This document shows positions 1 to 13,559 of a DNA stretch of 64,000 bases, piece by piece. A program made the translations under genes and the position numbers. Numbering within the stretch: position 1 is the first letter of the stretch; each line of letters starts with the position of its first letter. The notes below the pieces were generated by a model. The model worked only from the letters and a program-made list of their open reading frames with translations, was not told the origin of the DNA and did not search any database. The DNA lies in contig NC_134846.1 in assembly GCF_965363235.1 (NCBI RefSeq), positions 253,001 to 317,000 on the forward strand, read 5' to 3'. This DNA comes from Mytilus galloprovincialis. Taxonomy: Eukaryota > Mollusca > Bivalvia > Mytilida > Mytilidae.

Positions 1-639
1 CAGATTTGATGGTCTATTTATGTATATTCACTGACAATAAGGGGTCTTATTTCAAATAAGCGTTTACCTCTTGAAAGGGGGTCTGCAAATTGAAGTTCCT
101 TTCAAACTCATGGTATTTTAGATTACCCAATTTGATAAAAATGACACATATTTTCCCAATAAAAAAGGGTAGAGGTAGTTTTGAAAAAAGCCAACAATAT
201 CACTGTGCATCATCGTCAATGATATCATCACACATCATTACATGTGCCTGAATCTGTATAAACAGTTTACTAATAAACTTTTTTGTTTGTTATTTGTCTT
301 AAAATTGACACGAGACGACAGCGTAAAGTACTCCTCCGTGACTTCATGGATACCTGTAAACAATTTCCATGTGCTTTATCATTAAATGGTCACATGAACG
401 CTTGACGGGAAGCTAAGAAAAACCTAACTTGAAATGCGTAATTGACCCAGACTTTAAATCATTTCCGGAAAGGACCCAAAGTTCCGAATCGCGTCAATAG
501 AGGTATTAAAAAAAATTTCTTCAAATTTAAAGCAATAAAATTTTCACAGTCGGGAGGATTTTCAAGGGTCGGTCGGTAAACTGCAAACAAACAATATTTT
601 AATTTAAGCCTAAATAGTCCAATTCGGTAGGTCATATTC

Positions 640-1620
640 ATGAAAAGGGAAGGGGATTTGAAGTAACCACGTAAGAAACATATCCGATATCATCTGTGAA
701 ACGGTTATTCCATAACGGTCAAACAATTGTTTGTTCGCAAAATTTACGAAGGGATGTTTTCAACTTCACCATTTTGGAACTCTTGGTTTGATAGCTTCCT
801 TGTGATCAGAAACCCTCTATCAAGGAAATCATGATAGGAATTACAAGCGCGGGAATATCTTATCAATTGGGAGATATATACTCTGTTTGCAGGCGCTGCT
901 CGAATGTTACTACCTAGAAATGGAAAGTTCACAATTGGGAAGCTGAAATCATCTCTTTTGCCGTTCAGTGTTGTTTTCAACCGACCCTCATTGTCAATTT
1001 CGAGATGTAAGTCAAGATATGAGGCCGACTTAATTGTATCTGTTGTATCCTTTATCTCTAGTTCGATGGGATATATGCGTTCAACATAGTCACCAAATTT
1101 TTAATTATTTAGTGAGAGAACATCATCTATATAGCGGAAAATAAAGTTAAAGGATATTGCTTCTTCCTAAGAAGTTTAGTATGAAGTCAGTCTCATAATA
1201 ATAAAGAAACAAGTCGACAAAAAGATGGCACAATTGGTTCCCATTGGAATGCCGACAGTCTGTTTAAAACATGTCCTCCACACGTAATAAGTATTTGGTC
1301 AATCAAGAAATCAAGCATCTTGATAATGCCAGTTTCAGAGAATTTATTGTTTGAATCATAGTGATCCTTTACAAAGTAGAATGTATCCCTCTTTAAGACA
1401 AGATACTTTTATCTACGTCGGTCATTCTTTTTTTAATGAAACAAAGCAATACCAACTCTTTCAATTTGTCATTAAGTTTGGAATAGGGAATACTTGTGTA
1501 AAGTGTAGAAAAGTCAAATGTTTTAATACTATTGCAAGATGAAATAGAGCCTGTTTAATGCTTTTCAATGTGTATTGACGGTTAAATGATTAAAATGTTC
1601 GATATGTTTTCACAACTCAT
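640..1620 (-). mobile_element. Fossil reverse-transcriptase element, body fragment
   Basis: The minus strand shows reverse-transcriptase hallmarks common in bivalve genomes: GIPMGTNCA near 1230, KRDDFSFPIVNFPF near 960, YISQLIRYSRA near 850 and RYGITVSQMISDMF near 690. The copy is old and broken. The family is probably Penelope-like or another non-LTR type, but I cannot resolve it. No terminal repeats were seen. Confidence 0.6.
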
Positions 1621-1794
1621 TTAATAGCTTTATCTAATATTATGATTATTTAATGCAAGCCATGTCGTCTAACAGAGGGTATTTTTGGATATATTTATAT
1701 ATAAGGTTCAATCATGATTGCTTTATTGTTAACCAGTGAAAGATATACATTTCAGGCATATTCAGGACAATCAATGCAAATTTATACAACTGTT

Positions 1795-2090
1795 ATGTGC
1801 CTGTCCCAAGTCAGGAGCCTGTAATTCAGTGGTTGTCGTTTGTTTATGTGTTACATATTTGTTTTTCGTTCATTTTTTTTAACATAGATAAGGCCGTTAG
1901 TTTTCGTTTGAATCGTTTTACATTGTCTTATCGGGGCCTTTTATAGCTGATTATGCGGTATGAGCTTAGCTCATTGTTGAAGGCCGTACGTTGACCTATA
2001 GTTGTTAATGTCTGTGTCATTTTGGTCTTTTGTGGATAGTTGTCTCATTGGCAATCATACCACATCTTCTTTTTTTTTTTTTTTTTTTAT
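1795..2090 (+). repeat. 'aagatgtggta' interspersed family, copy 1
   Basis: Contains GTGCCTGTCCCAAGTCAGG, GCTGATTATGCGGTATG, GAAGGCCGTACG and the terminal TTGTCTCATTGGCAATCATA followed by CCACATCTTC and a 20-base T run. It lies just downstream of the FREP-like gene's last exon. Confidence 0.7.
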
Positions 2091-2221
2091 ATCTGCTGTG
2101 TTAATAAGTAAGACTACATCTTAGATGGAAAATGCACAAAACGGATAAAATATAATGAAAATTGATCAAACAATTGAAATACACAAACTGCAGAAATAAA
2201 ATATTTTGGTGTTTGTTCTGG

Positions 2222-5200
2222 CTAATAAACTTTTCTAAACATCATTACAGATGATTTCATTGGGTGGAATGATGTCTTCCATTCGTACCAAGTAATACCA
2301 TTGGTGTCATACTTCCAACGTTGAAGATACTGTCCGTTTAGATTGACATTGGTACAACGATTATACCACCAGGCTCCATTTCTAGTATTTGCACAGTTAA
2401 CTGTGGAATCTCGATCGTTATCCCTGTCCTTTGTAGTAAAACTCATTCCACTATTATACCATAAACCATTTCCTGTTCAAAATAATTGAAATATATGTAA
2501 TACTATTATTACATTTTTTTAAATAATATTGTAACAAACTTTCTAATTATTTATTTTCCTCCTAAAAATTCATACCACTAAGTTAAATAAAAACTTAACG
2601 ACACAGCCCTTGCACGGTAGGTGATATAAACAACAATTTGCTCGTATTTAGTATTTATAATTGTTTTTATCTGACCTCCTATACATTTCTAGGACTATGC
2701 TTGGTTAAAAGCAACCCCGTGGGGACCGTGTATATTCCATATTAGGTGAGTAGGCGGGGCTTATTTCAATACAAGGTTAGTAGTGTTGTCATCTCCTTTT
2801 ATACAAACAAAACGGTGTTGAGTAAAAATCTTGAAGTTTTAACAGACGAAGAAATTGATAATGAATGATTGAAATAAATTCATAACTGAAACGCGTTTAA
2901 AAGTAACACGTTGTTGTTGGCATTTGATTTTAACAATTATACAGACCAATGGAAAATGGTTCTTAATACATGTAATACTAACGGTATTGATGACTTGATG
3001 ACTTTTTAGACTATTTAAGTCTTAATACCACATGTTAAGAGAGTCGGTCAGATAAATTCGGGACAAAGTGTCATTTGGGCTCTTGTGAAGAGTGGTCGCA
3101 TTGACAACTATACCAGATACATTTTTTTAATACGATATCTATGGGGTCAGTAAATTCGCTCTCACCCAATATGAATTTTACTGACCCTATATATATCGTA
3201 TTAGGTCACTAGCACACTATGTAACTAATAATATCACGTTAATAAATTAAATTAAGTAGTGATTGTAATTTAAGAAATTCACTTGTATACATAACAAGAA
3301 GATGATTGCCAATGAGACACTCTTCGCAAGAGACCAAATGACACGGACATTTACAACTATAGGTCACCGTATAGCCTTCATCAATTAGCAAAGCTCATAT
3401 GGTATTGTCAGCTGCAAAAGGACCCGAAATGACATATGTAAACCAATTCAAATTAGGAAACTAACTGTGTAATTAATGTAAACGAAAATGAACGAAAAAA
3501 CAAATATGCAACACAGCAACAGACGACAACCACTGAATTACAGGTTCCTGACTTGGGACAAGCACATACAGAATTTTTCGGAGTTTAGATATGTTAGCAG
3601 GATCCCAACGCTCTACCTAACAGTGGTGTTTCTGTACAACATAAGAACGAACAATATAAAACAGTTGACAAAGGCTTAAACCAGTAAATGGATATACACA
3701 TAGAAATACTTCTAACAAAAACACCGAATGAACGTACCCGGGTACGTGTACATCCAAGCAACAAAAATACACTAAATGCAGACTTAAGAGTACTCGCAGT
3801 TATTGATAGCTAGTTAAAACCCAATAACAACAATTTAAAAAATAATGCATATAAGACTTATTTATCAATCATTAGACATCCAACATTAAATAAATTTAGT
3901 GTAAAGAGGTCATAAATAGTCAGCAAAAAGCAAAAAAACATGACCTTGTACAATGCCAAGAAACAGGTATTGACAGTTTGAAGTTCAATGAATTTGCATC
4001 TGTATTTACTGATAGTATTAAGTTTGCTATTATTTTCTGAGGAATGATAAATTTACCGACATTAAGGTTTTCGAAAGTATCTTAAGGTATGTTATAAGAT
4101 CTATCATAGAAAAAGAGTAAAATCACAAAAATACTGAACTCCGTGGGAAATTAAAAACGGAAAGTCCCTAATCAAATGGCAAAATCAAAAGATAAAACAA
4201 ATCAAATGAATGGATAACAACTGTCATATTTCTGACTTGGTACATGCATTTTCTTATGTAGAAAATGGTGGATTGAACCTGGTTTTATAGCTAGCTAAAT
4301 TTCTCACTTGTATGACAGTCGCATCAAATTCCATTATATTGACGCGTGAACGAAACAAACAAACATATTGGGTAAACATGTCAAAAATAGGGGTAAAAAG
4401 TCAATATTGTGTTATAATCTAAACCACTAAAAACAAACAAATTTGTAACAAAGAAGCACTAATTGCCTTATAGACAACGAATATTAGCAAAAATTAAAGA
4501 CAAAAATACACAAATTTACCATAGTACAATAACTCAATGACGGGTATATAAGTACAAATCCACGTCATATATGTATCAAAGAAACATAACTAGAGGCTCT
4601 TAAGAGCCTGTGTCGCTCAACTTGGTCTATGTGCATATTAAACAAGGGATACAGATGGATTCATGACAAAATTGTGTTTTGGTGACGGTGATGTGTTTGT
4701 AGATCATACTGTACTGATGATTCTTGCTACTTACAATTTTCTCTATCTGTAATGAACTTGACCCTTTAGTTACAGAGGAAAACATTTTGTAAAATTTTAC
4801 CAAAATTTACCAAATTAATGAAAATTGTTAAAAATTAACTATCAAGGACAATAACTCCTTAAGGGGTCAACTGACCATTTTACATTTACATTTTACCCCT
4901 ATGTTCTATTTTTTAGCCATGGCGGCCATCCTGGTTGGTTTGGCGGGTCTCCGGACACAATTTTTAAACTAGATACAATGATGATTGTGACCAAGTTTGG
5001 TTAAATTTGGCACAGTAGTTTCAGAGGAGAAGATTTTTATAAAAGTTAACGACGGACGACGACGACGACGGACGACGGACGCCAAGTGATGAGAAAAGCT
5101 CACTTGGCCTTTTGGGCCAGGTGAGCTAAAATGGCATATAACAAAGCACATAGCAAAAATGAAAGACAAACATATAAACATGTTTTACAATAGCACAAAG

Positions 5201-8200
5201 ACGGGATGCATAATCATAAAATGTCTTAGTCATAAGTAACTTTGAAAAACATATCTTACGACTATTACTATACGACATGTCCTATGAGCATCATAATAAA
5301 TGCCTTGAACATAAGATACGTTCAAAAACTGTTTACGTGAACCACAAAAAAATGGAGATTCACACATATAGAACAATATAACATGAACTTTACTCACCGA
5401 TATTCCCATTATATCCACGAACTGTGAGTATGTAATTGGTGGACGCATTTCCTACAGAAAACGTTGAATATTTGGCAAATCCTGTGATTCCATCGAAGTC
5501 GGTAAGATCTATACGTAATTCATATTTTCCTGTCGACGTTATATCACTTATTTTCCGATTACCTAAAATGAAATTAAATAGCTAAAGTATACCCGATGAT
5601 GGTTATTGTATTGACTGTAACGAATAACACGTCAATCTCAACGTCATCAACATGCAGGTCTAGTTAATAGTTAAAGTTATATGTACACACAAACAGGATA
5701 GGCTAAAATTTTTGAGACTATAAAAAGCTTGAACAGAATATCCAGTATCCAAAACAAACATGTTTATATACTGATTGTAATATCGTACTTATTGTAAGTA
5801 TAGTTCTTAATGTTTTCATTCAAAAATGTCTAGGATAAGTTTTAAAAAGACATCAATAATTTCACTTCACGGATTGTTACGAAATTTGGACAGAAGCTTG
5901 ATTGTGTTCAAGAAAATATCACATTACAGTGTTCCGTGTTTTACTGAGAAATTATCTTCCTTTTTACAATCAACATTACACGTTAAACATACAGACAGAA
6001 TCACAGTGAAAGCCCAGAATTCCATAGAACTGTTTACATTTTGCTTTACGTTAAACTGTTTAAATACATTTTTATACATTAAGAAGTGTCTATAAACAGT
6101 TAGCTTAAAACCAGCATAGATTGTGCCCGTACAAAGTAATATGATCTGGACTAAGTGTTGCATGGTGTTTGTTTGTATGTCTTTAATATTACTCATAACA
6201 GATTGAAGTTGCTATTCGAAAAAAGAACTTATATAAAAAATTACCCAGCCAAAATTCTGCCTCCAAATTACCGAATCCATTTTCATATTCCTCCCATCCT
6301 CTGAAAAAGTTTGTTGTACCGTTTATTCTTCTCTGAAATACCTAAAAAAAGAAACTAAAAAATCAGTATTATTCTTATGAATGCTGCTTAACAGTAGCAA
6401 AAATTCAATTTGAAAAAATCATAAGATAGAAACGCATTAATTTAGACATTTAAGGCAAGTTTCTGAATACTCAATGATCTGTTCAAAATACAATAAAAGA
6501 AAAATTATATTTAAATATATATCAACCATTTTAATTTTTAAGGATTTTCTTTTGGAAATTTTTGAATACACTTAAAATACTTAGTTTTGGTAAAGACCAC
6601 ACAGATTATCGTTTCTCATATCAAATTAGATATAGATAATTTAATTATGAATTAAAAGGACTAATAAAATCAAAAATAACACTTTATTTCATTCTTACCG
6701 TCCAATTTCCGTTATCTGTTTTAAAATCACAATACACTGCAAAACTATTGTTGTTAGAGACAGGGTATATTGTATAAATTCCGTTGCTTCTTTTCTGAAT
6801 TACATCTTCACATCCCTTTGGTCTTAGTTTACTATCTTTTGTGTTTTCTGTAAACGATTGTCACATGAATAGTATTTAGATGTGGTCAGACTATTTATTA
6901 ATATATAGTATACAGATGTTTTCCATTTATGTTTTTTTTTAAATTTATATAATGGGAAAGTGGTAATTGTGTTGATTATAATATTTAGAAAATAACAATA
7001 TAGGTCAGTAGCTTCCTTATAATTATTCTCTATTTAGAAATTAATGATACGAATCGCGAAGGTTTTCAATTGCGGCGATTGTAGTTTACAACTGATTTTT
7101 ACACTGTATTGTTGTTTGAGTGTTACACAATTATCCATAGAAGAATTTCGAGCGCCGCAAACAATATTTACTCTGCCACATTATGAATTTGCCTGTTATT
7201 TATATGTAGTCATAAATTACTGTGTATGGTACCTGTTTTTATACTTTAACCATGCTTTTAACTTTTTGGGTATTTTGTTTTGATTTGCAACGTTTTACAG
7301 AAAGCTACTCCGGTACCGTTTATATCTTGCTTAATGGTATACGTTTTGATAATCTATTAAGAAGACTGTAGGATGACCTTAGCGCTTAACTTAACTGTTT
7401 TTTTGGTGACTTGTGGATAGTTTTTCCACACTTTTGTTTGTAACTTTGATTTGTCTCGTCTTCATCGATTAACGAGATGTAAACAAAGGTAACTATTGTC
7501 ATCTGACGTTCTCATTGAAAATCATTCAACATCATGAACATCTTCTCATTTGAATAAGGGGTTAAACCTAATACGATTTACTTGTTAACTGTACATGTGT
7601 TAGCTTTGAATTTGTCAATTGTAATTAATGCGTTAAATTTCTCATGTTGCCATCCACATGTCTTTATCTTACTTTAATTAGTGAAATACTTTTTAACATG
7701 TTTAATATTCACCTTATTTATTTATCCTTTAATTCATACTGAAAGTAATACGTATTTAAGGTAGTGTAATGTCAGTGAATGTTTATTCGCTATGAAATTA
7801 AGCCATTATAAATTGTAGTTAAGGAGGTAGACCTAGGTTAATGGAAATAACTCTGAAAATCATCAGTACGTTTATGTCAACCATTTTTTAAAGCTTTTAA
7901 AGCTTTTTTAAGCTTCTAGGTTACATAAATTATTTTCAATCTGTTTCAGGTAAATGCTTAAAATACATGGATGAACTTGACTTTTACAAACGCTTAACTG
8001 ATTTAAAGAGTTATCTTCCTGAACCAAGGTCTACCCCCTTAAATGTTAAATAATTGTTAATGTCAATGAAATTAGATTTCTTACCGTTGTCGTTATCGTT
8101 AGGTATCTGATAAGCATATCCATTTAAAAGATCAGTAAAATAAGCAGTCAAGTTTCTTTCAACATTAGAAATTTTCTGATTAAAACTCGCCTCTATATCT

Positions 8201-8454
8201 TTTATCTTCACTTCAAGTGCATCACTCATACACTCTTTCCGTTTCCATAACTCCTCTATGTCTTTCATTTTCCCTTCAATAGTATCACTTACAAACTGCT
8301 TAATACGAACATTTGCTTTTGACATGTCAAATGTAGCCATTAATGGAGAATTCTGGTTATCGAGTAAACGCACCTCTACATCACTTTCAGTTTCTAATGT
8401 GGTCACTGAGGTCAACCAAAACACTGCGTATCCATAAATCAACATTTGAAACAT
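2222..8454 (-). CDS. Fibrinogen-related protein (FREP-like), complete five-exon gene
   Basis: Predicted secreted recognition lectin of the fibrinogen C-terminal domain (FReD) family. Coding exons in transcript order are 8454-8085, 6847-6699, 6341-6245, 5562-5398 and 2472-2222. All joins are GT-AG and keep frame, giving 343 residues. The start is chosen because it opens a hydrophobic signal peptide (about residues 1-21). Residues about 45-112 look like a coiled coil with a 21-residue internal repeat ([12 protein letters not shown], then [12 protein letters not shown]), one Cys and an NLT glycosylation site. The FReD runs from about 133 to 343: PKGCEDV, VYCDF, NWTVFQRR, GFGNL, EFWLG, then KDRDNDRD (the Ca-binding type site, D276/D278/D280) and the late Cys pair C287/C300. 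It ends at TAG. In bivalves such proteins bind microbial surfaces (family knowledge); ligand and expression are not visible here. Introns hold several repeats. Confidence 0.94.
3296..3570 (-). repeat. 'aagatgtggta' interspersed family, intronic copy
   Basis: Minus-strand copy in intron 4 of the FREP-like gene: GAAGATGATTGCCAATGAGA, CTATAGGTCACCGTATAGCC, then GACGACAACCACTGAATTAC. A shorter member (minus) lies at about 12200-12410. Confidence 0.65.
4080..4590 (-). repeat. Interspersed repeat ('ttgaacctggttttatagc' type)
   Basis: GATTGAACCTGGTTTTATAG, CACTTGTATGACAGTCGCAT and a long A-rich part. It joins end to end with the GAC-tract repeat at 4586. Other pieces: 34000-34200 and 42225-42500 (minus), 20735-21090, 27400-27520 and 28155-28290 (plus). 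Confidence 0.5.
4586..5130 (+). repeat. Mollusc repeat with GAC-rich tract and 3' hairpin
   Basis: Starts ACTAGAGGCTCTTAAGAGCC then TGTGTCGCTCA. It passes through GGTGACGGTGATGTGTTTG and GCCATGGCGGCCATCCTGG, enters a GACGGACGAC-type tract (5048-5080), and ends GCTCACTTGGCC ... GGCCAGGTGAGCT, a hairpin. Lies in intron 4 of the FREP-like gene. Confidence 0.65.
7819..8042. mobile_element. TIR miniature element in FREP-like intron 1
   Basis: About 224 bases with imperfect inverted ends: TTAAGGAGGTAGACCTAGG at the left and CCAAGGTCTACCCCCTTAA at the right. It sits about 40 bases from the exon 1 donor. No transposase inside. Confidence 0.6.
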
Positions 8455-8514
8455 TATGAAGTTGTTCTTGCTTCTATTATTTGTTGTTTATTGACTGAAT
8501 CCTTATTATTAAAA

Positions 8515-8526
8515 CTATTTATATTC
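8515..8526 (-). promoter_or_regulatory. Candidate TATA box of the FREP-like gene
   Basis: On the minus strand this reads GAATATAAATAG, about 60-70 bases upstream of the start codon at 8454. That leaves room for a transcription start near 8485-8490 and a short 5' leader. No repeat overlaps it. The call rests on motif and distance alone. Confidence 0.4.
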
Positions 8527-8826
8527 TTTAATTTGCGCTAATAAACCCTATGTAAGTCAGTCAAGTACTTTGTTTGTCTTGTTGTGTAAGTAAAGTTAAT
8601 TGCTCTTCCAACAAGATATCTCCCTTTCTAGAGATCGACACTTCGCATCTTCAAGTAGGTGTTGGTTTCTTTGACACCTTAATTTGTGATTATTCATTAT
8701 TTACAATAGCTCGGGAGAACAGAAGATTCTATCTAGCATCTATTGTAAAACCCATATACCATTTATCTGAATATTCTGAATTGGAATACACAACAGTTTG
8801 TACGTCTCTTTACATATTTGTCATTT

Positions 8827-9078
8827 TTATGCCCCATTTATGGGCATGATGTTTTCTGGTCTGTGCGTCCGTCTGTCCCGCTTCAGGTTAAAGTTTTTGG
8901 TCGAGGTAGTTTTTGATGAAGTTGAAATCCAATCAACTTGAAACTTCGTACACATGTTCCCTATGATATAATCTTTCTAATTTAAATGCCAAATTAGAAA
9001 TTTTACCCCATTTTCACGGTCCACATAAAAAAATATAGTGCGGATGGAGCATTCGTGTACTAGGGACACATTCTTGTT
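8827..9078 (+). repeat. Mollusc 'atgcccca' repeat
   Basis: Opens with the short palindrome ATGCCCCATTTATGGGCAT, continues GTCTGTGCGTCCGTCTGTCC, CAATCAACTTGAAACTTCG, and closes ACTAGGGACACATTCTTG. A widespread bivalve family, recognised from memory. It lies about 370 bases upstream of the FREP-like start codon. Confidence 0.6.
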
Positions 9079-9949
9079 TTCAAAGATGCTACAACTTTGT
9101 AAAACATTGAAATAACCAAAGACATATCTGGAGTTCCTGCGATTTGTAGCTCAATTTTAGTCATGCCATTCAATTCCAAGCTTTTAGAAAGAGCAATAAT
9201 ATGTATTTTTGACAATAAGATACATATCAGATATGAATGTTCAACTCTCCAATTAACTTGTATTTTCTGTATTAATAACCAAAATACATAAACAACTTAT
9301 TAACAGCAATATTTGTATCAGGTTTTTGATAGTTATTAACCTTCTTGATATATAGAACACAATATACATAACAGCATTTTATAGAATTTTGCCATCTAAT
9401 AAACGTCTTTATTTTAGAAAAAGTATGCGTACGAAAATATACTGAATAACTTTTCTTTGTCATAATTTGTTTTGAACCCGTTAAACTGTTGACATTGAAA
9501 CTTGATGTCCGTACGTATTGACACAAAAAATACATAAATAAGTCATTAATAGCAGCACTGATTATATCAGTTTTAAGATAGCCATCATCCTACTTTATAT
9601 ACTATAGAACACAATATAAGTATATGCTTATTCTATAGAATTTTGCCATCTTGTTAACGTCCTAATAGATATAATATTTAAATAATATAAGAAGTAATAT
9701 GTGAATGATTGGCTATGGAAGACAGTTAAAGGATTACCGTTTTTTGATATTTGGGACCACAACGCTCTTTATTCTCGTACTTAACTTGGTGTATTATTCT
9801 AATTTTATTCTAGAATCACTGATGAGTCTTTTGAAGTCAGAACATGAGTATGTCGTACCCACTTTTAATCCCTGTTTATTTGATGAAAAACAAATCGAGT
9901 CTTATTTTGTTTCTGATATTTTTTTGTGAATTTCATCAATATAATTAGT

Positions 9950-10065
9950 TATCAAAGGTACCAGGATTATAATTTAGTACGCCAAACGCGCGTTTCGTCT
10001 ACATAACACTCATCAGTGACGCTTATATAAATTGAAAGGCCAAACATGATTCGAACATTAATCGT
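9950..10065 (+). repeat. ACGCGCG bivalve repeat, copy
   Basis: ACCAGGATTATAATTTAGTA, then CGCCAAACGCGCGTTTCGTC and ACTCATCAGTGACGCT. The palindromic ACGCGCGT core is the family mark. Other plus copies: 13351-13420, 17170-17345 and 59218-59325. Confidence 0.65.
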
Positions 10066-10689
10066 CTTCGTTTATCAAAGTGAACGTTTGATAGAGTAGG
10101 CAAAGAGGAAAGATACTTAAACATTTACATACGTGAACAGATCCTTGCCATTTTTAGTATCGACATTTGTTTAATAATAACCCGGCAGCCCGAAGAGGGT
10201 CAATTATCTACAAAACCAATCACTGTTTCTGTTTTGTATCTTAAAAATTAGAAGGGACATCCAGGACATTCTTTAGAATATATTTTTTATAATGATATTT
10301 TTTTGTTTTGTACCCTTTTCCTATGCTGGAAAATATGAAGTTTGTAAAACAATCATAATGTTACCTGTATTAGTACCGTTTGTGTTAGACGGAACAGACT
10401 GGAAAATGACAGACAACGCAGTGTCGGCAATTATTTGATGATAGTTTACCATGACTTCGTTTTTCTTTTCTTAAGTACAAAAAATTATCACTTTAATGTG
10501 TAAATCAAAATTTCGTTCATTAGAACATCGTTCATTCGGTCGTTAAACGAGTTCCAAACTGTACAGGAATATTCTTTCGCACATTACAAATATTTCTTCT
10601 ATATGCAAATTTGAGAGAGTAAAACGTCAAAGAAAGAAGGTTGGACCTTGACATAATTAGTTATTTGTATGTACTATTGTGTTTGCAAC

Positions 10690-10945
10690 TGTTTTAGTCA
10701 CAACTAGCCACAAAACCAGATTCAACCATCCATATTTTCTTAAAATGTCCTGTTCCAAGTGAGGAAAATGGCCATTGTTATCTTATAGTTCGTTTCTGTG
10801 TGTGTTGCATTTTAGTGTTTCTGTTGTGTCATTGTTCTCTTATATTTGATGTGTATCCCTCAATTTAGTTTGTAACCCGTATTTGTTTTTTCTCAATCGA
10901 ATTATGGATTTTGAACAGCGGTATACTACACTGTTTCCTTTATTT
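10690..10945 (+). repeat. Interspersed repeat ('gttcgtttctgtgtgtgttgc' type)
   Basis: GTTCGTTTCTGTGTGTGTTG, GTGTTTCTGTTGTGTCATTG, CTCAATTTAGTTTGTAACCC and GAACAGCGGTATACTACA. Recognised as a common mussel repeat. Nothing else is visible in it. Confidence 0.45.
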
Positions 10946-13340
10946 ATTGAAAGTCTAGAAATTTGCTCGTTAATTTGCTTATGTTCTAACCATAAATTAT
11001 CTAGAGAATAAACGAATTACCAGACATACAGAAATAAATTCAATAACTTACGATTTTAACTGAGGATGAAGGAAACTGCAAAATAGTATACTTAAAGCGG
11101 CGATTTAAAAAAAAACATCTTTTAAAAACGTGATTTTTATAAATACTGGAACCTAATTGAATGCTTCTTTTGGTCAATAGTTCACGCTGAGAAGTAGTAC
11201 ACACATACGCTTGGAGATGACATCCGTTTTGGTTACTTCGTGACTCGTTTAAAAATACCATTTTCTGGGATTAATAGTAACATAATATACTTTGAGTGGT
11301 ATATAATGATAGTACAAGTTACACCAATGATAGACAGATATAAGATTTGACCAAATATCTGTCAGCTGTATCGCAGCATTTTGACTGATGTTTTGTTAAC
11401 AAACTGTAGTGGATACAATACATCATGACACACAATTGAGGCCAAACCGTAGTTATGTGTATGTATACGATTATAACCTTGGATTTGAAGATCATTTGAC
11501 AAGCTCAAGTACTTCTTCTTGGCAAGCATCATATTTTCCGTGCTATAGATACTTATTTTATAATATTGTACTACAGTTAATCATCCTACGCCAGAGAAAA
11601 CTCGTTCATAACAAATAACAGCTCAATGTTTACGTCAAACACAACAAAACAAAATTCATTTTGTTCTATCATTTGCAAACAGGATCTGCAGTGTCTAAGA
11701 CAATTGTTTCATAACAAATGTTGTAAAACTAAGGTGAAAATGACAAAACAAAAATAAATGTTTGATTGCTTTGCCGACAAGATCCGCAGTAGCGTGGATG
11801 AGAAATGATGATGTGTATGGATAATAGATATTAGGTAAACACTAACCTTTTTAGATTTTTATGATATTCTGCAAGACCACAGCAGACGAATTTGGCTATT
11901 TATTTTAGGCATTTTCTGTCATATAGCTCTTCAACGGGTTCGGTACTTATACATCTTCGGATTTCAAATGTTTGGCTTTGAGCGTTCCTAATGAAGGTAA
12001 ATCCAGAAAAGCGCTTCGGACGCATGAAATTATTAAACGTGTTTTATTTTCCATTTTTTATATAAAAAAAAGATAAATTAAAAAAAAAAAATAGGTCCCG
12101 GAAAGCTACAAAGAAGTCAGCAGTTTGCTTTTAAACTTGTATATAATAATAATCAGCTGAAATTATGATTCCCAAATAGAATCCAAATGGCATCAAAATC
12201 AATAACTACAGGTTACCATGTCAAAAGTCCATACAGCATAGTCAGCTATAAAAGACACCGAAATGACAAATGTAAAATACTTTAAATGAGAAAACCAACA
12301 GCCTAATGTATGAACAAAATAATGAACAAAAGGCAAAAATGTTACACAGCAGTAAACGACAACCACTGAATAACAGGCTCGTGACTTGTGATTGGCATAT
12401 ACAGTCTAATTGAACAACCAATGTCTCTGTTTTAAAAACTGTGCACTGAAGAAGTGACAGTTTCTTTATTCTGTAGAATGAAAAGTATATAAAATCATGT
12501 TTTTTTTTGTTTCTATGTATTAGTATTTTTAAATTTAGAAAGGTCAGTCAGTTCAGTATCACTTTAAGACTAAGGTGCCACTATTGCATGTATTGGTTAG
12601 GGACCAAAAAACAACGACGTTTTTATTTTGATTTTCTTTGAGTATGAAACGTTCGGACAGTTATATAGTCAATGACACAAGATCTTTGTGATTTTTCACC
12701 TTTGAAAGACTTTGATACCAGTAATTCTTATATGACGTTGTTCTTTAGCATTGATACAAAGACATGTTCTAATGACGTCATATATAATGAGTAAAGAGAA
12801 GTTACGATAATAAGTACTTAAAGAATTAAACACGGGATCGAGAAAAGCAAACACTTTGAAAATGTTGTAGTTTACAATAAATTGAAAATTATACAATAAT
12901 AACTCACGCATGTATTTTTTTAAGCACACACATGGAGAACACATCATACCAACTTAACATTGGAATATGAGAAGTGACTTAATAAAACAAAAGTCCTATA
13001 AGGCCGTACTTGTTAGACGAACATAAAATTATTAAATACGAAAAGGACACATATTTGAGGCTGTATTGTTTTTTTAACATACATAGATTTGCAAACGACG
13101 TCACGATTAAAAACAAATGTATAAATAGGACACAGAATTAAAGACATATCATTTTTAATGGACACAGATTAGAGATTGACGTCATGATTGGGCACACAGT
13201 TGAGAAACGGACACAGACTTGAGGGCGTACAGATATCTGCGGTTTACATATATACACGATAATTGAAACGCAGGTGCTATAACATAGCTGGTCAAGTCAG
13301 TTTAAAATCTAATTTATAACTAAATAAACTTGTCATAGAC
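10946..13340. other. Intergenic AT-rich DNA
   Basis: Apart from the repeat fragments at 11880-12045 and 12200-12410, I see no exon with both a frame and splice sites. The frame at 11040-11261 on the minus strand is the most protein-like but has no family match and no convincing acceptor or donor. Confidence 0.4.
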
Positions 13341-13559
13341 ATGATATATACCAGGTTTTATTTTTTTTTAACACCAGACGCGCGTTTCGTCTACTCATCA
13401 GTGACGCTCGAATCAAAAGAAGTTGACGGTTATGGCTGACGTAGATGTGATTTTTGAACCATACCATTGCATACCTAACGTGATTTCCTTGATATAGGGT
13501 TGCTGCTCATGAGAACGATATTAAACCAATAATTCCAAATCGTAAAGTTAAAATCAGCC

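Noticed and set aside
5048-5080. Independent GAC microsatellite
   Set aside because: The same tract occurs at the same place in the second copy of the repeat (48450-48500), so it is part of that element.
5924-6196. Overlapping frames on both strands within FREP-like intron 3
   Set aside because: They lie between well-defined exons and have no splice context or domain.
9705-9929. Plus-strand 74-residue frame with a hydrophobic stretch
   Set aside because: No family match, no splice partner, and it runs up against a repeat at 9950. AT-rich DNA often yields such hydrophobic frames.
11040-11261. Minus-strand 73-residue frame, fairly protein-like
   Set aside because: No recognisable domain and no good acceptor and donor pair in frame.
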